Source: Planctomycetaceae bacterium (GTDB lineage Bacteria; Planctomycetota; Phycisphaerae; Sedimentisphaerales; UBA12454). From it: a DNA stretch of 64,000 nt. Location of the stretch: contig JAJFVK010000014.1 in NCBI GenBank assembly GCA_021371795.1, positions 1 to 64,000 of the forward strand. Direction: 5' to 3'. The notes under the pieces were generated by a model, which saw only the letters and a program-made list of their open reading frames with translations, ran no database searches and had not been told where the DNA came from. This document shows positions 1 through 8,799 of the stretch, in pieces (the stretch's first letter is position 1; each line of letters begins with the position of its first letter). The position numbers were made by a program, and so were the translations under genes.

Positions 1-355
1 TCGCCGTTTTTAGCTTGCAAACGCAGTTACGCAGTTATGTTCAAAAGCGATTTCAAATCGATTCCATTAAATTGTCTTTATAACATACTTTATTAAAGAC
101 ACTTATAACTTTTTTTATATCTGTCAATGGGACAGTAGTGATTTTAAATATTAAATTCTAAATCTTATAATGCGTCCGATAACTCTCTTGTTCATATAAA
201 ATCGATTATTTTTAAAAATTTTTAAGGATATTATTGGCTCGTCCGATAATTTTATTAAAGTACGAGCTAAGTGTTTACCGATTAATGACATATTATCATT
301 TTGGTGAAATTTTTTTTGGTGGGATGTAAAATTAAAAAAAACTGGATATACATCA
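1..355. other. AT-rich upstream region of the first regulator
   Basis: No credible gene is seen here. An 8-bp perfect inverted repeat (TGTCTTTA at 73-80 and TAAAGACA at 94-101), followed by a T-run at 110-116, could end a gene lying outside the window. The decamer CGTCCGATAA occurs twice on the plus strand (173-182 and 240-249), 67 bp apart, upstream of the sigma-54 activator gene, and could be a pair of regulator sites. Neither role is demonstrated. Confidence 0.4.
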
Positions 356-1759
356 ATGATGTTAAATAATGTCATCACAGTCGGCAAAGATTCACAACTA
401 CTGCAGTTGGCTGGTCAATTTGGCCGTGAGGTTTTTTCCGCAGAAGACATTAACGAAGCACTGGACATTGTAAAAAGGGCGAATCCTGAATTAATCATTT
501 TTAGTAGCCAGTTTGACGTTGTCGATGTGAGAAAAATTATCGGCGTTCTGAATAAGAAATCGAATTCCTGTATTGTTTACGTTGGCAATGATGTGTCCGG
601 CAATTCTTCGCAGGCGTTTCTTGACGCTGGCGCAAATTATTATTTGCAGGGCGAAAAGGAATATCACAAGCTCAACGAGATAGTGAACAAGATTAATGGC
701 GCATCTGTCGGCGATGTGGATGTTTTTTTTGCTGATGAACTTGCCGCATCGGTTGCGATGGTCGGCAAAAGCAAAGCGGCGCTGCATTCGCTAAAGATGA
801 TTAAGCTTGTCGCCGCAAGTCAGTGCAATCCGGTTTTGATTATTGGTCAGACCGGCACAGGCAAAGAAGTTGCCGCTCGTGCAGTGCATAATCTTCGCTG
901 TTCGGGTCAGCCGTTCGTCGCTGTTAACTGTGCCGCTATGACGGCCAATTTGCTCGAAAGCGAGCTGTTCGGCCACGTCAAAGGTTCGTTCACAAGTGCG
1001 GACCGTGAAAAGACAGGTCTGATTGAATTAGCTGCCGGCGGTTCGATATTTCTCGATGAAATCAGCGAAATGCCTCTCGATTTACAGGCTAAACTCCTGC
1101 GGGTTATTCAGGAGAAGACTTTCCGTAAAGTCGGCGGCACAGAAGAGATACAGTGCAAAGCCACGATAATGGCATCGAGCAATCGCAACCTTTCCCTTGA
1201 AGTGCAGGCCAAACGATTTAGGGCAGACCTTTACTATCGATTGGATGTTTGCCCCATTACCCTTGCGCCGCTGTGTTCACCAAGCCGCAGAGAAGATATT
1301 GGGCTTTTGGCCGAGTATTTCCTTAAAACTTCGCAGATTTGCCTCCAAAAGGCCGGAAAAATCAAATCTATTACCAAAATTGCTATTGAATCGTTACAAC
1401 AACACGATTGGGCGGGAAATATTCGTCAGCTAAAGAACGTTATTGAAAGGGCGATTTTGCTCGAAAACACCGACAAAATCGGCCTTGACAGTATAGTGCT
1501 GGACACTTCAAGATTTGAGGAGTGTTCAGACACTCTGCAGGCCGAAACCATCAGGGATTTCTCATTGGACAAAGCTGAAAAGCAATTGATTGCAAGAGCT
1601 TTGCAGGAAACGCGTTGGCAAAAGACCAAAGCCGCAGATTTGCTTGGCATAAGCAGGGCAACTTTATACGCCAAGGTCCGGCAGCACAGTATTGAAGTTG
1701 TCGGTGATGACAATGATAATGTTTCCAATCAGTTGCCGGCAGAATGTATGAAATCCTAA
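356..1759 (+). CDS. Sigma-54-dependent transcriptional activator with degenerate receiver (NtrC/FleQ-like)
   Basis: This is an enhancer-binding protein that would use ATP hydrolysis to open sigma-54 promoters. Residues 1-115 resemble a receiver domain, but the expected phosphoacceptor strand reads LIIFSSQF, with no Asp, so classical phosphorylation is unlikely. The AAA+ domain has Walker A GQTGTGKE near residue 163 and Walker B IFLDE near 231. The sigma-54-contacting loop, normally GAFTGA, reads GSFTSA near 209. A Fis-type helix-turn-helix closes the protein (about 420-455). It lies upstream of flagellar genes and of a sigma-54 promoter at 1854, so a flagellar master-regulator role is inferred. 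Two ATGs occur in tandem (356 and 359), with no clear ribosome-binding site. Confidence 0.9.
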   Translation: MMLNNVITVGKDSQLLQLAGQFGREVFSAEDINEALDIVKRANPELIIFSSQFDVVDVRKIIGVLNKKSNSCIVYVGNDVSGNSSQAFLDAGANYYLQGEKEYHKLNEIVNKINGASVGDVDVFFADELAASVAMVGKSKAALHSLKMIKLVAASQCNPVLIIGQTGTGKEVAARAVHNLRCSGQPFVAVNCAAMTANLLESELFGHVKGSFTSADREKTGLIELAAGGSIFLDEISEMPLDLQAKLLRVIQEKTFRKVGGTEEIQCKATIMASSNRNLSLEVQAKRFRADLYYRLDVCPITLAPLCSPSRREDIGLLAEYFLKTSQICLQKAGKIKSITKIAIESLQQHDWAGNIRQLKNVIERAILLENTDKIGLDSIVLDTSRFEECSDTLQAETIRDFSLDKAEKQLIARALQETRWQKTKAADLLGISRATLYAKVRQHSIEVVGDDNDNVSNQLPAECMKS

Positions 1760-1853
1760 CAGCCGTTCAATTTTCAACTCTTTTTCTTTACCAAAATCTG
1801 ATTTTTAGTCAAAAAAACCGCTTTTTCCCTTTAAAAAGTCTTAATTTCCGCTT

Positions 1854-1869
1854 TGGCACAATTCTTGCA
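1854..1869 (+). promoter_or_regulatory. Sigma-54 (-24/-12) promoter
   Basis: The sequence TGGCAC-N5-TTGCA matches the sigma-54 consensus; the invariant GG (1855-1856) and GC (1867-1868) have the standard spacing. It lies about 75 bp before the TPR gene at 1942 and just after a sigma-54 activator gene, so it probably drives the TPR-TPR-activator-fliLMN-flhA run. Confidence 0.88.
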
Positions 1870-1941
1870 AGAACGTTGGATATGTGTTCTGCCAATGCGC
1901 ATTGAAGCAGGACACATTGGAACTTTTTAAAAGTTATACGT

Positions 1942-4527
1942 ATGACAGAATTAAATCAAAAAACCGACATAGGAGAATTGGGCCAGCATTGGCACGAAAG
2001 GCTCAAAGAACTCCGTCTTGCCAGGACGAATAAGGCTCAAAGACAGCCGCGTCAGGCTCCACAGGCGGATAACAGTGTCCATATCCCAGCGGACGAAGAG
2101 CTTTTTGCCGGTACTGTACACGAGGAATTGACATCGAAGGACATTTTTGCCGGCGATGATTCGACGTATGAAGAACTTGAAGCTGCGGTTCATGTTATAC
2201 CTGCTGTTTCAGCGTCTGTTAAGTCATCCGCAAAGGCTAAGTCATCACGGCCGGTACCCATATCACTTACATACAGTAGTTTTTCCCCACTGGAAATATC
2301 GCTTGCTGCCGGTGTTTTAATTATCGTGGCAGTGTTGATTTTTGAGTTTTTCAGTCCTTTCGCTATTCGCAGTCCCTGGCACAAAGCGCAGCAGTCTCAA
2401 GCAGTTCAACCAACTGCCGAGACAGTCGAACCGGTTGTCGAACAAGTCGAACCACAGGTCGAAGAAGTCATTGCAGTTGAGCCGTCCCAGCCCGCAACTT
2501 TGCAATCGGCACAGCAATTATACCTGAAAGAAGAATATCCACAGGCACTGGAAGTTTATACGAAATTATATGAAAATCCTTCTGTCAGCAAAGACGACCT
2601 GATGAAAGATTTTCTGCAGTTGCAAATGGCTTTATGTGCCGAGCGAATCGGCCAATACAATCAGGCCGCCATAGATTTCAGAAGGTTATTATACAGTCGT
2701 TCGCCGGTTGTTAGAGTTATGGCAGGTTATCATTGCGGTTTGCTTGAGATGCACAGAAATGATTATCTTAGTGCCAGAACAAAGGCGTATCAGGCGATTG
2801 CCTTGATTGACGCCGTCGATTTCGACAAGGACTGGGCTTATTCATTTAGAAGGAATTGTTATTTTCTTGCCGCCCAGGCGATGACAAAAGAGGTTGTGAG
2901 ACTTTGTGATACTTACGGTCAGCAGCCCGCAGAGTTATGGCCTGCTTATAGTGCCGCCGATGAAATTTTCCTTAATCTTGACGAAAGCAAAATTTATGAT
3001 TTGTTGAATTCCGGCACTAACAAGCTTTTGCCTGCCGCTCTCGGCCCGCAAGTTCAGAAATTCGATAATCAGGGCGGCTTTGACTTATATAATATTGTTT
3101 GCGACGGCGCTTCGATAGAAGAGCTGGTTGGCAAATTTTCATTTTCTACACAAATCAATTCGAAATGGGATTTGAATTTAGACGATTCGGGTATTCGCAG
3201 GCAGCTTGTTTATTTATATCTGCGTTCGGCACAGACTCGTCAGTTTGCGACCGTTGCCGCAGGTTGTGCCGGTTTGCTTGCTGATACGAGTGACAACGGA
3301 TTGATTAACATTTATAATCCGTCATCGTATTCGCTGCTGTCGGAGCATCTGACAAGATTGAGCAGTCAGGCGGTTTCGCAATGGCGTGAGTTCGTTTTGA
3401 TGTTCCCCGAAGACGAACGTCAGGCAAGTGTGCATTTTGCATTGGGTCTGCTGTACGTACCTGCGAATCTTTATACTGAATCGATATCAGAGTATAAACT
3501 GGTAGCAAATCGTTTCGCACGTTCACCGCTGGCTCCGTACGCTCTGGTCAATCTGGCAAATATCAGATGTAATTTGAAGGATTATCATGGCGCGTATGAG
3601 GATTTACGGCAGTTGACCGAGCAGTTCCCGGATTCTCAAGTTTCTGTTGATGCGTCTTTATACTATGCCGACACGGCGTTTAAAGCCGACTTGAAAGAAG
3701 AGTCTGCCAGGATTTACAAGAAGGTTTATAATTCGGCTCTGACTCCTGATGTTCAGGTTTCCGCCGCGTTTGGTGCCGGCAAAAGTTCGTATATGGTACA
3801 GGATTATGAAGATGCCGAAAAGTGGCTGACTAAATACCTCGCCGCTGTGCCGAACACGCCGAGCAGGGATTTGTATCAGGCTTATCTTTACCTGGCCAGA
3901 ACTTATTTGGCTCTCGATAAAATAGATTTTGCCTGTGAGGCGATGAATTACGCTATGCAGGGTGCGTCGCAGTATTTACAGAAAGAAGAATACATCGATG
4001 TTATTCCCTCGCTGGTTGACGCCTATATGAAGAATGGCAGTTATGTGCAGGCGCTGAATCTGCTGGGCAGTATCGATATGACTTCGCTGACGCAGGACGA
4101 ATCTGTTCAGGTATTAATATTGAAAAGCAAAATGCTTCGCGCTATGGGGCTTATCGACAGGGCGCTTACGATTTTCGGCGACAGGGTCGAATATACTTAT
4201 GACAAGCAGTTGAGATCGCAGATTTATTTTGAGTTGAGTCAGTCTTACCGGCAGAAGGGCGATTTAAACACCGCCGGCAAACTGTTAAGCGAAGTCGTTG
4301 TGCTGGCAAAAGCAGGGCCGCTGCTATACGACGCCTCGATTAGTCTTGCGAATATTTGTCTTGAGCTTGGCAATGGTTCACAGGCCATATCTGTTTGCCG
4401 TCAGCTTCTGGAGTTGGAGCCTGAAGCGGGAGTAAAACAAAAGGCGCTTGAGATTTTAGCCGCCGCGTATAAACAAAATAAAAATTATGACAGCGCTGCT
4501 TTGGCGCTTTTGGGACAATGGAAATAA
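1942..4527 (+). CDS. Large membrane-anchored TPR protein in flagellar cluster
   Basis: An 861-residue protein of unknown exact role. The N-terminal 110 residues are polar and presumably cytoplasmic. A single membrane span follows at about 114-137, then a Glu/Val/Pro-rich linker, then a long array of tetratricopeptide-like helical repeats to the C terminus (for example around 175-260 and 500-850). This topology puts the repeats in the periplasm, a common layout for scaffolds. It is the first gene after the sigma-54 promoter and overlaps the next gene by 10 nt, so it is probably translated with the flagellar operon. A role in assembling a flagellar or envelope structure is inferred; no enzymatic motif is visible. 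Confidence 0.75.
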   Translation: MTELNQKTDIGELGQHWHERLKELRLARTNKAQRQPRQAPQADNSVHIPADEELFAGTVHEELTSKDIFAGDDSTYEELEAAVHVIPAVSASVKSSAKAKSSRPVPISLTYSSFSPLEISLAAGVLIIVAVLIFEFFSPFAIRSPWHKAQQSQAVQPTAETVEPVVEQVEPQVEEVIAVEPSQPATLQSAQQLYLKEEYPQALEVYTKLYENPSVSKDDLMKDFLQLQMALCAERIGQYNQAAIDFRRLLYSRSPVVRVMAGYHCGLLEMHRNDYLSARTKAYQAIALIDAVDFDKDWAYSFRRNCYFLAAQAMTKEVVRLCDTYGQQPAELWPAYSAADEIFLNLDESKIYDLLNSGTNKLLPAALGPQVQKFDNQGGFDLYNIVCDGASIEELVGKFSFSTQINSKWDLNLDDSGIRRQLVYLYLRSAQTRQFATVAAGCAGLLADTSDNGLINIYNPSSYSLLSEHLTRLSSQAVSQWREFVLMFPEDERQASVHFALGLLYVPANLYTESISEYKLVANRFARSPLAPYALVNLANIRCNLKDYHGAYEDLRQLTEQFPDSQVSVDASLYYADTAFKADLKEESARIYKKVYNSALTPDVQVSAAFGAGKSSYMVQDYEDAEKWLTKYLAAVPNTPSRDLYQAYLYLARTYLALDKIDFACEAMNYAMQGASQYLQKEEYIDVIPSLVDAYMKNGSYVQALNLLGSIDMTSLTQDESVQVLILKSKMLRAMGLIDRALTIFGDRVEYTYDKQLRSQIYFELSQSYRQKGDLNTAGKLLSEVVVLAKAGPLLYDASISLANICLELGNGSQAISVCRQLLELEPEAGVKQKALEILAAAYKQNKNYDSAALALLGQWK

Positions 4528-5309
4528 AAAATATAAAATTTGAAATTTCGGGTTGCATAGGCATTTTGACAATATGTCTGGCATTTTTTGTTTCGGTTTC
4601 TGCCGCCGAGGAGTTTGAGCCTTTAGACGTTTTGGACGCGAACTTCCAGACCGTTGTTGATATGAATATGGTTCCGCTTGATTTTCTTAGTATAGCGCAG
4701 GCAAATCTTCTTACGAAGATGGATGGTTCTTCGGATTTGCGGAGTCAGCTCAAACAAGTAATTGACCGGATTAATTCTGTTCAATTCAAATCTAAAGAGC
4801 AGGCCGATCGCGATGCGGCCGTATCGTCCGACATAGCCGTCGCTGAAAATGCCGCCAAACAGGACAAAGAGGCCAAAGACTTTCCAAAGACAATTATTCC
4901 CGATGCTTCAGTCTCGCAGGATAGTCAAAAAAACATGAACATCACAGAGCAGACTTCGCGAATGATTGAACAGAGTATTCAGCAGCCGCAGAGCGTGAAA
5001 AATCCGCTTGAACTTGCAGACATTTTATACAATTGCGGCCGGCTCAAAGACGCCGCGGTGTTTTATCAGCAGGCACTCGAAGATTCAAACGAAATTAACG
5101 ACGTTATGTACAAAGACAAGGCATGGATTTTGTTCCAGGCCGGAAACTGTCTTCAGAAAATAGAACCTCAAACAGCCGTGAAGATGTATAAACGTCTGAT
5201 AGCCGAGTATTCTGATTCTACCTGGGCACAGGCCGCCGGTGCAAAAAGCAATCTTATCGAATGGTACCTTCAGCAGAAGCCGGACGCACTGTTAAAGAAG
5301 GCTAAATGA
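4518..5309 (+). CDS. Exported TPR-like protein, function unknown
   Basis: A 263-residue protein with a hydrophobic N-terminal signal (about residues 10-30, ending at an alanine-rich site), a variable middle, and a C-terminal TPR-like segment (about 155-250) of the kind seen in YbgF/CpoB-type periplasmic proteins. It starts inside the end of the preceding TPR gene and overlaps the following activator by 4 nt (ATGA), so the three are translationally coupled. It may work with the large TPR protein in the periplasm; the role is not known. Confidence 0.7.
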   Translation: MEIKNIKFEISGCIGILTICLAFFVSVSAAEEFEPLDVLDANFQTVVDMNMVPLDFLSIAQANLLTKMDGSSDLRSQLKQVIDRINSVQFKSKEQADRDAAVSSDIAVAENAAKQDKEAKDFPKTIIPDASVSQDSQKNMNITEQTSRMIEQSIQQPQSVKNPLELADILYNCGRLKDAAVFYQQALEDSNEINDVMYKDKAWILFQAGNCLQKIEPQTAVKMYKRLIAEYSDSTWAQAAGAKSNLIEWYLQQKPDALLKKAK

Positions 5310-6703
5310 GACTTATGAACAAGAACGTATTAGTTGTTGACAGCGACAAGGACTCAACGCGGGTTGTGCTGGAGATTTTAGCTCGCAGAGGAATTCGCGC
5401 AACCGTTGCCGGCTGTGGCAAAGCAGTTGCCGATTTTCTTGTCCGCGACAGTTACGATCTTGTGTTCAATGTTGTTCGTGTTAGTCATCCGCAGGATGAT
5501 TTCCGTATCATTCGAGATATTAGAACGACCTGGCCGCAAATGCCGCTGATTACGATTTGTGATTCGCAAAATCAGCCGCAAAATAACCAGCAGTTGCTCG
5601 ACATAGTTGCCGCCGTAACAAACGCAGGCTGCTGTGATTGTCTGATTAAGCCTTTGGATAAATCACGCATTGAAAATCTGCTCGACAGTGTACTGCCGAA
5701 CAATAAAGTCGCCATCGCAGATTATGACGACAGGGACAATCTTTCGACGATAATCGGCAGGAGTGAAAAGCTGCTGAACATTGTTAATTTGTCCAGAAAA
5801 GTTGCGCCGACATCCGCACCGGTTTTGATTGGCGGAGAGAGCGGCACAGGCAAGGAACTGATTTCGTTTCTCATTCATCGTTTCAGCAAACGGGCTGCCG
5901 GGCCTTATATTAGGGTAAATTGTGCCGCGCTGAACGATTCGCTTCTTGAAAGCGAACTTTTCGGTCATGAAAAAGGCGCGTTTACCGGGGCTTATGCGCA
6001 GCGCAAAGGCAGATTTGAAATGGCGCACGGCGGAACTTTACTGCTCGATGAAATTACCGAAACGCCGATAAATTTTCAGGCCAAACTGCTTCGCGTTCTC
6101 GAACAGCAGGATTTTGAACGTGTCGGCGGAAACGACAGCGTTAAAGTTGATGTTCGCGTTATCAGCACTTCCAACAGGGATTTGCTTTCGGAAATTGCCA
6201 ACGGCAGATTTCGGCAGGATCTTTATTATCGTCTTTGCGGCGTGAAATTAGTTATTCCGCCTCTGCGGGATCGTGCTGATGATTTGCCAGACCTGGTTTG
6301 GCACTTTGTAAATCTTCACGCTCCGCAGTCGCAGCGAAAAATAACGAGCCTTGATTCTTCGATGATGAATCTTTTCGCGAAATATCATTGGCCGGGGAAT
6401 ATTCGTCAGTTGCGAAATGTCGTGATGACTTCGCTGATTCTCGGCTCCGGCCCGAAATTATCGTTAGCAGATGTTTCGTGGCTCTTCGAAGAAATTCAGC
6501 CTCGACAGCAGGAAGTTGCGTCGCTGTCCGAATTGACAGGTATGCCTCTTGAGCAGGTTGAAAAGCAGGCGATTTTGGAAACGCTCGACAACACCGGCGG
6601 CAACCAGACAAAGGCCGCAAAAATTTTAGGCATTAGCGACAGAACATTAAGAAGCAAAATTCGCAGTTATAGTAAAAACGATGAGTTGCAATTGGTATCA
6701 TAA
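5306..6703 (+). CDS. Second sigma-54-dependent activator with non-phosphorylatable receiver
   Basis: An NtrC-class activator of 465 residues. The receiver-like region (about 5-120) keeps the fold signature, including NVLVVDSDKD at the start and the late Lys (LIKP), but the phosphorylation site reads LVFNVV, with Asn/Val in place of Asp. The AAA+ domain is canonical: Walker A GGESGTGKE (about 176-184), an intact GAFTGA loop (about 224) and Walker B LLLDE. A Fis-type DNA-binding helix-turn-helix is at the C terminus. It differs from the activator at 356 in having the full GAFTGA motif. Starts at 5306 (ATGA overlap) or 5315 are both possible. Position just before fliL supports flagellar control. 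Confidence 0.9.
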   Translation: MRLMNKNVLVVDSDKDSTRVVLEILARRGIRATVAGCGKAVADFLVRDSYDLVFNVVRVSHPQDDFRIIRDIRTTWPQMPLITICDSQNQPQNNQQLLDIVAAVTNAGCCDCLIKPLDKSRIENLLDSVLPNNKVAIADYDDRDNLSTIIGRSEKLLNIVNLSRKVAPTSAPVLIGGESGTGKELISFLIHRFSKRAAGPYIRVNCAALNDSLLESELFGHEKGAFTGAYAQRKGRFEMAHGGTLLLDEITETPINFQAKLLRVLEQQDFERVGGNDSVKVDVRVISTSNRDLLSEIANGRFRQDLYYRLCGVKLVIPPLRDRADDLPDLVWHFVNLHAPQSQRKITSLDSSMMNLFAKYHWPGNIRQLRNVVMTSLILGSGPKLSLADVSWLFEEIQPRQQEVASLSELTGMPLEQVEKQAILETLDNTGGNQTKAAKILGISDRTLRSKIRSYSKNDELQLVS

Positions 6704-6728
6704 TTTTTTTTGATTAAGGGTATTAGTA

Positions 6729-7418
6729 ATGGCAGAAGCTGACAAAAAACCGGCTCCTAATGCAGAACAGAAGGACGCTCCAAAAGCCGAGGCTCCTAAA
6801 ACTGAAAATAAGGATGTAAAAGAAGCACAGCCCAAGACTGCGGCTAAAACAGGTATGCTTACTTATGTGATTATGGTGGTTGTCGTGCTTGTGCTTGCCG
6901 GCAGCGGTTTTTTCCTCGGCCGCATATTCGCAGGCGGTGCAGACCCGAATGCCGTACAGGAAGAAGTAAATAAACCTGAAGTAAAAAAAGAAGAAAAGAA
7001 AGAAGTAAAGAAGGAAGAGAAAAAAGGCGGTCATGGCGGCCATGGTGCAAAGGAAGAAGAAAAGCCCGCAGCCCCGGTACTCTCGCCGACCGATACGTGG
7101 TATTTCAGCGGACTGGAATCTGTAGTTGTCAATCCCGATGAGCCTGGCGCCACGCGATATGTCCGCGTAGGTCTGAATCTCGAATTCGGAGGTGATTTTG
7201 CTTCCGAAGAAGCTGAAGAGCTTATTAACGCAAAAAAACCGCTGCTGATTAACTGGCTCAATCTTTATTTTAAGAGTCTTACTCTAAACCAGATGCAGAA
7301 CGACAGGGATATGAAGAGGATGCTGGTGCAGATTTGCGATGCGTTCAATGAAATTCTCTTTCCAGATGAAAAACCTAAAATCAAAAAAATTCTTATCAGG
7401 GAATTTAACATACAATGA
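6729..7418 (+). CDS. fliL: Flagellar basal body-associated protein FliL
   Basis: FliL sits in the inner membrane around the stator and supports motor torque. The protein has a charged, Ala/Lys-rich cytoplasmic N terminus, one membrane span at about 43-65, a Lys/Glu/His-Gly linker, and a conserved periplasmic domain ending in the typical FliL tail (LIREFNIQ). At 229 residues it is longer than many FliL proteins because of the extended linker. The start at 6729 is preceded by a weak purine-rich site. It overlaps fliM by 4 nt. Confidence 0.88.
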   Translation: MAEADKKPAPNAEQKDAPKAEAPKTENKDVKEAQPKTAAKTGMLTYVIMVVVVLVLAGSGFFLGRIFAGGADPNAVQEEVNKPEVKKEEKKEVKKEEKKGGHGGHGAKEEEKPAAPVLSPTDTWYFSGLESVVVNPDEPGATRYVRVGLNLEFGGDFASEEAEELINAKKPLLINWLNLYFKSLTLNQMQNDRDMKRMLVQICDAFNEILFPDEKPKIKKILIREFNIQ

Positions 7419-8365
7419 TTTCCGCCGCGGATAACAATCTGACAAAAGAAAAAATTCAGCAGCTTCTTGCTGCTGTCGGCAAAAGAGCGTCCGATCCTGC
7501 CGACCTGAATCCTGACGCCAAAGATCACAACTGGCGTGCGTCGAAATATTTCAGTAATGAGCAGGTAAAAAATGTTGAGGCGTTTGCCGCAAAGGCCGCG
7601 GGCAATATTGCCGCCAGTTTTCAGAAAATTTTCTTTTACAAATTCGATGTCGCGGTTACTTCCGTCAGTCAGCACACTGCCGGCGATTTTATGCAGCCAG
7701 GCGGTAGTGTAAAATATTATCTTTCTTTCGCCGCCAAAGACCAGCCTGCCGGCCTATTCGTTATGCCTTCGCAGACCGCCAATCTTTGGGCTTCGCAGCT
7801 TCTGGGTGAAAGCAAAGCAGAACCTGCCGCAGAAAAAGAATTGTCGCAGTTGGAATTGTCGCTGTTGTTTGATGTTGCGTCCTCATCGATTAAGGCCGTT
7901 TCAGATGCGTATGCTGATACTGAAATGACGGCTGTCGGCGAAGTTTCACCAAAAATTCCTCTTGAGGTGGATAACATTCGGGACGTATGCAAAGTTGGAC
8001 TGAACATAAGAAAAGTCGATGCCGAGCAGCCGGTCGAGGCGTTTTTCCTGTTTTTATCAGACAAGCTGACCGCGATTGCCGGCCAGTCGAAAGCTGAAAA
8101 TATTTCTCCGCAGAATGTCACAAAAGCGTTGATAACGCATCTTCATAATATTCCCGTGTCGATGACGATTCGTTTCGCCGGCGCGAAGGTAAATCTGCAG
8201 CAGTTGATGGCTCTTGAGCCTGACGACACGATTTTGCTGGATAAAAAACTCACAGAACCGGTCGAGGTGCTTTACGATAACAAAGTTATCTTCCGCGCAA
8301 GGCCGGCAAGAGCTGATGATAATTACGCGGTAGTAATTACGGAATTATATAATAATAAAAAATAG
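7415..8365 (+). CDS. fliM: Flagellar motor switch protein FliM
   Basis: FliM forms the middle of the C-ring and receives the chemotaxis signal. The 316-residue protein has a short N-terminal segment (LTKEKIQQLLAAVG) in the place of the FliM CheY-binding/LSQ-type motif, a central CheC-like domain (about 45-230) and a C-terminal SpoA domain (about 235-312). The N-terminal motif is divergent, so CheY binding cannot be assumed. ATGA overlap with fliL, followed after 24 nt by fliN, fits the usual fliLMN order. Confidence 0.85.
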   Translation: MISAADNNLTKEKIQQLLAAVGKRASDPADLNPDAKDHNWRASKYFSNEQVKNVEAFAAKAAGNIAASFQKIFFYKFDVAVTSVSQHTAGDFMQPGGSVKYYLSFAAKDQPAGLFVMPSQTANLWASQLLGESKAEPAAEKELSQLELSLLFDVASSSIKAVSDAYADTEMTAVGEVSPKIPLEVDNIRDVCKVGLNIRKVDAEQPVEAFFLFLSDKLTAIAGQSKAENISPQNVTKALITHLHNIPVSMTIRFAGAKVNLQQLMALEPDDTILLDKKLTEPVEVLYDNKVIFRARPARADDNYAVVITELYNNKK

Positions 8366-8389
8366 TTTGAACATTGTAAGGATAAAAAA

Positions 8390-8779
8390 ATGGCAGAAGC
8401 AGCCGTAGCAGAGAATGTTGAGCAGCAAAACCAGACACCGCAGGACGATTCCAAAACACAGGTACAATCTGTTGACTTTCCGCAGGCGGTCGAAGGCAAA
8501 GTTGCAGGCCCGGGTTCGAGCATTGATATTTTGCTGGATATGGAAGTGCCGGTTTCTGTCGTTCTTGGAAAAGTCGAAGTTCCGATACAGAGATTTCTTC
8601 AGCTTGGCACAGGTTCGGTTTTGAAACTCAACAAATCGATAGAAGAGCCTGCCGAGTTGTATTTGAAGGATACGAAATTCGCAATCGGCAATATTGTTGT
8701 CGTCGATGACCAGTTCGCGATTAGAATAAAGGAAGTTATCGGCACTGTCGCCGCACCGCAGCCTGCCGTTAAGAAATAA
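8390..8779 (+). CDS. fliN: Flagellar motor switch protein FliN
   Basis: FliN builds the base of the C-ring and docks export substrates. A 129-residue protein with a disordered acidic/Gln-rich N terminus and a C-terminal SpoA domain (about 45-120) containing the recognisable stretches LLDMEVPVSVVLGKVEVP and VVVDDQFAIRIKEV. Length and position directly after fliM support the call. A good ribosome-binding site (AAGGA) lies upstream. Confidence 0.92.
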   Translation: MAEAAVAENVEQQNQTPQDDSKTQVQSVDFPQAVEGKVAGPGSSIDILLDMEVPVSVVLGKVEVPIQRFLQLGTGSVLKLNKSIEEPAELYLKDTKFAIGNIVVVDDQFAIRIKEVIGTVAAPQPAVKK

Positions 8780-8799
8780 GCTCTGGAGAATAAGTTTAA

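Noticed and set aside
491-787. Antisense open frames across most long genes, for example here
   Set aside because: They mirror the codon bias of the real gene on the other strand and have no ribosome-binding sites or recognisable domains.
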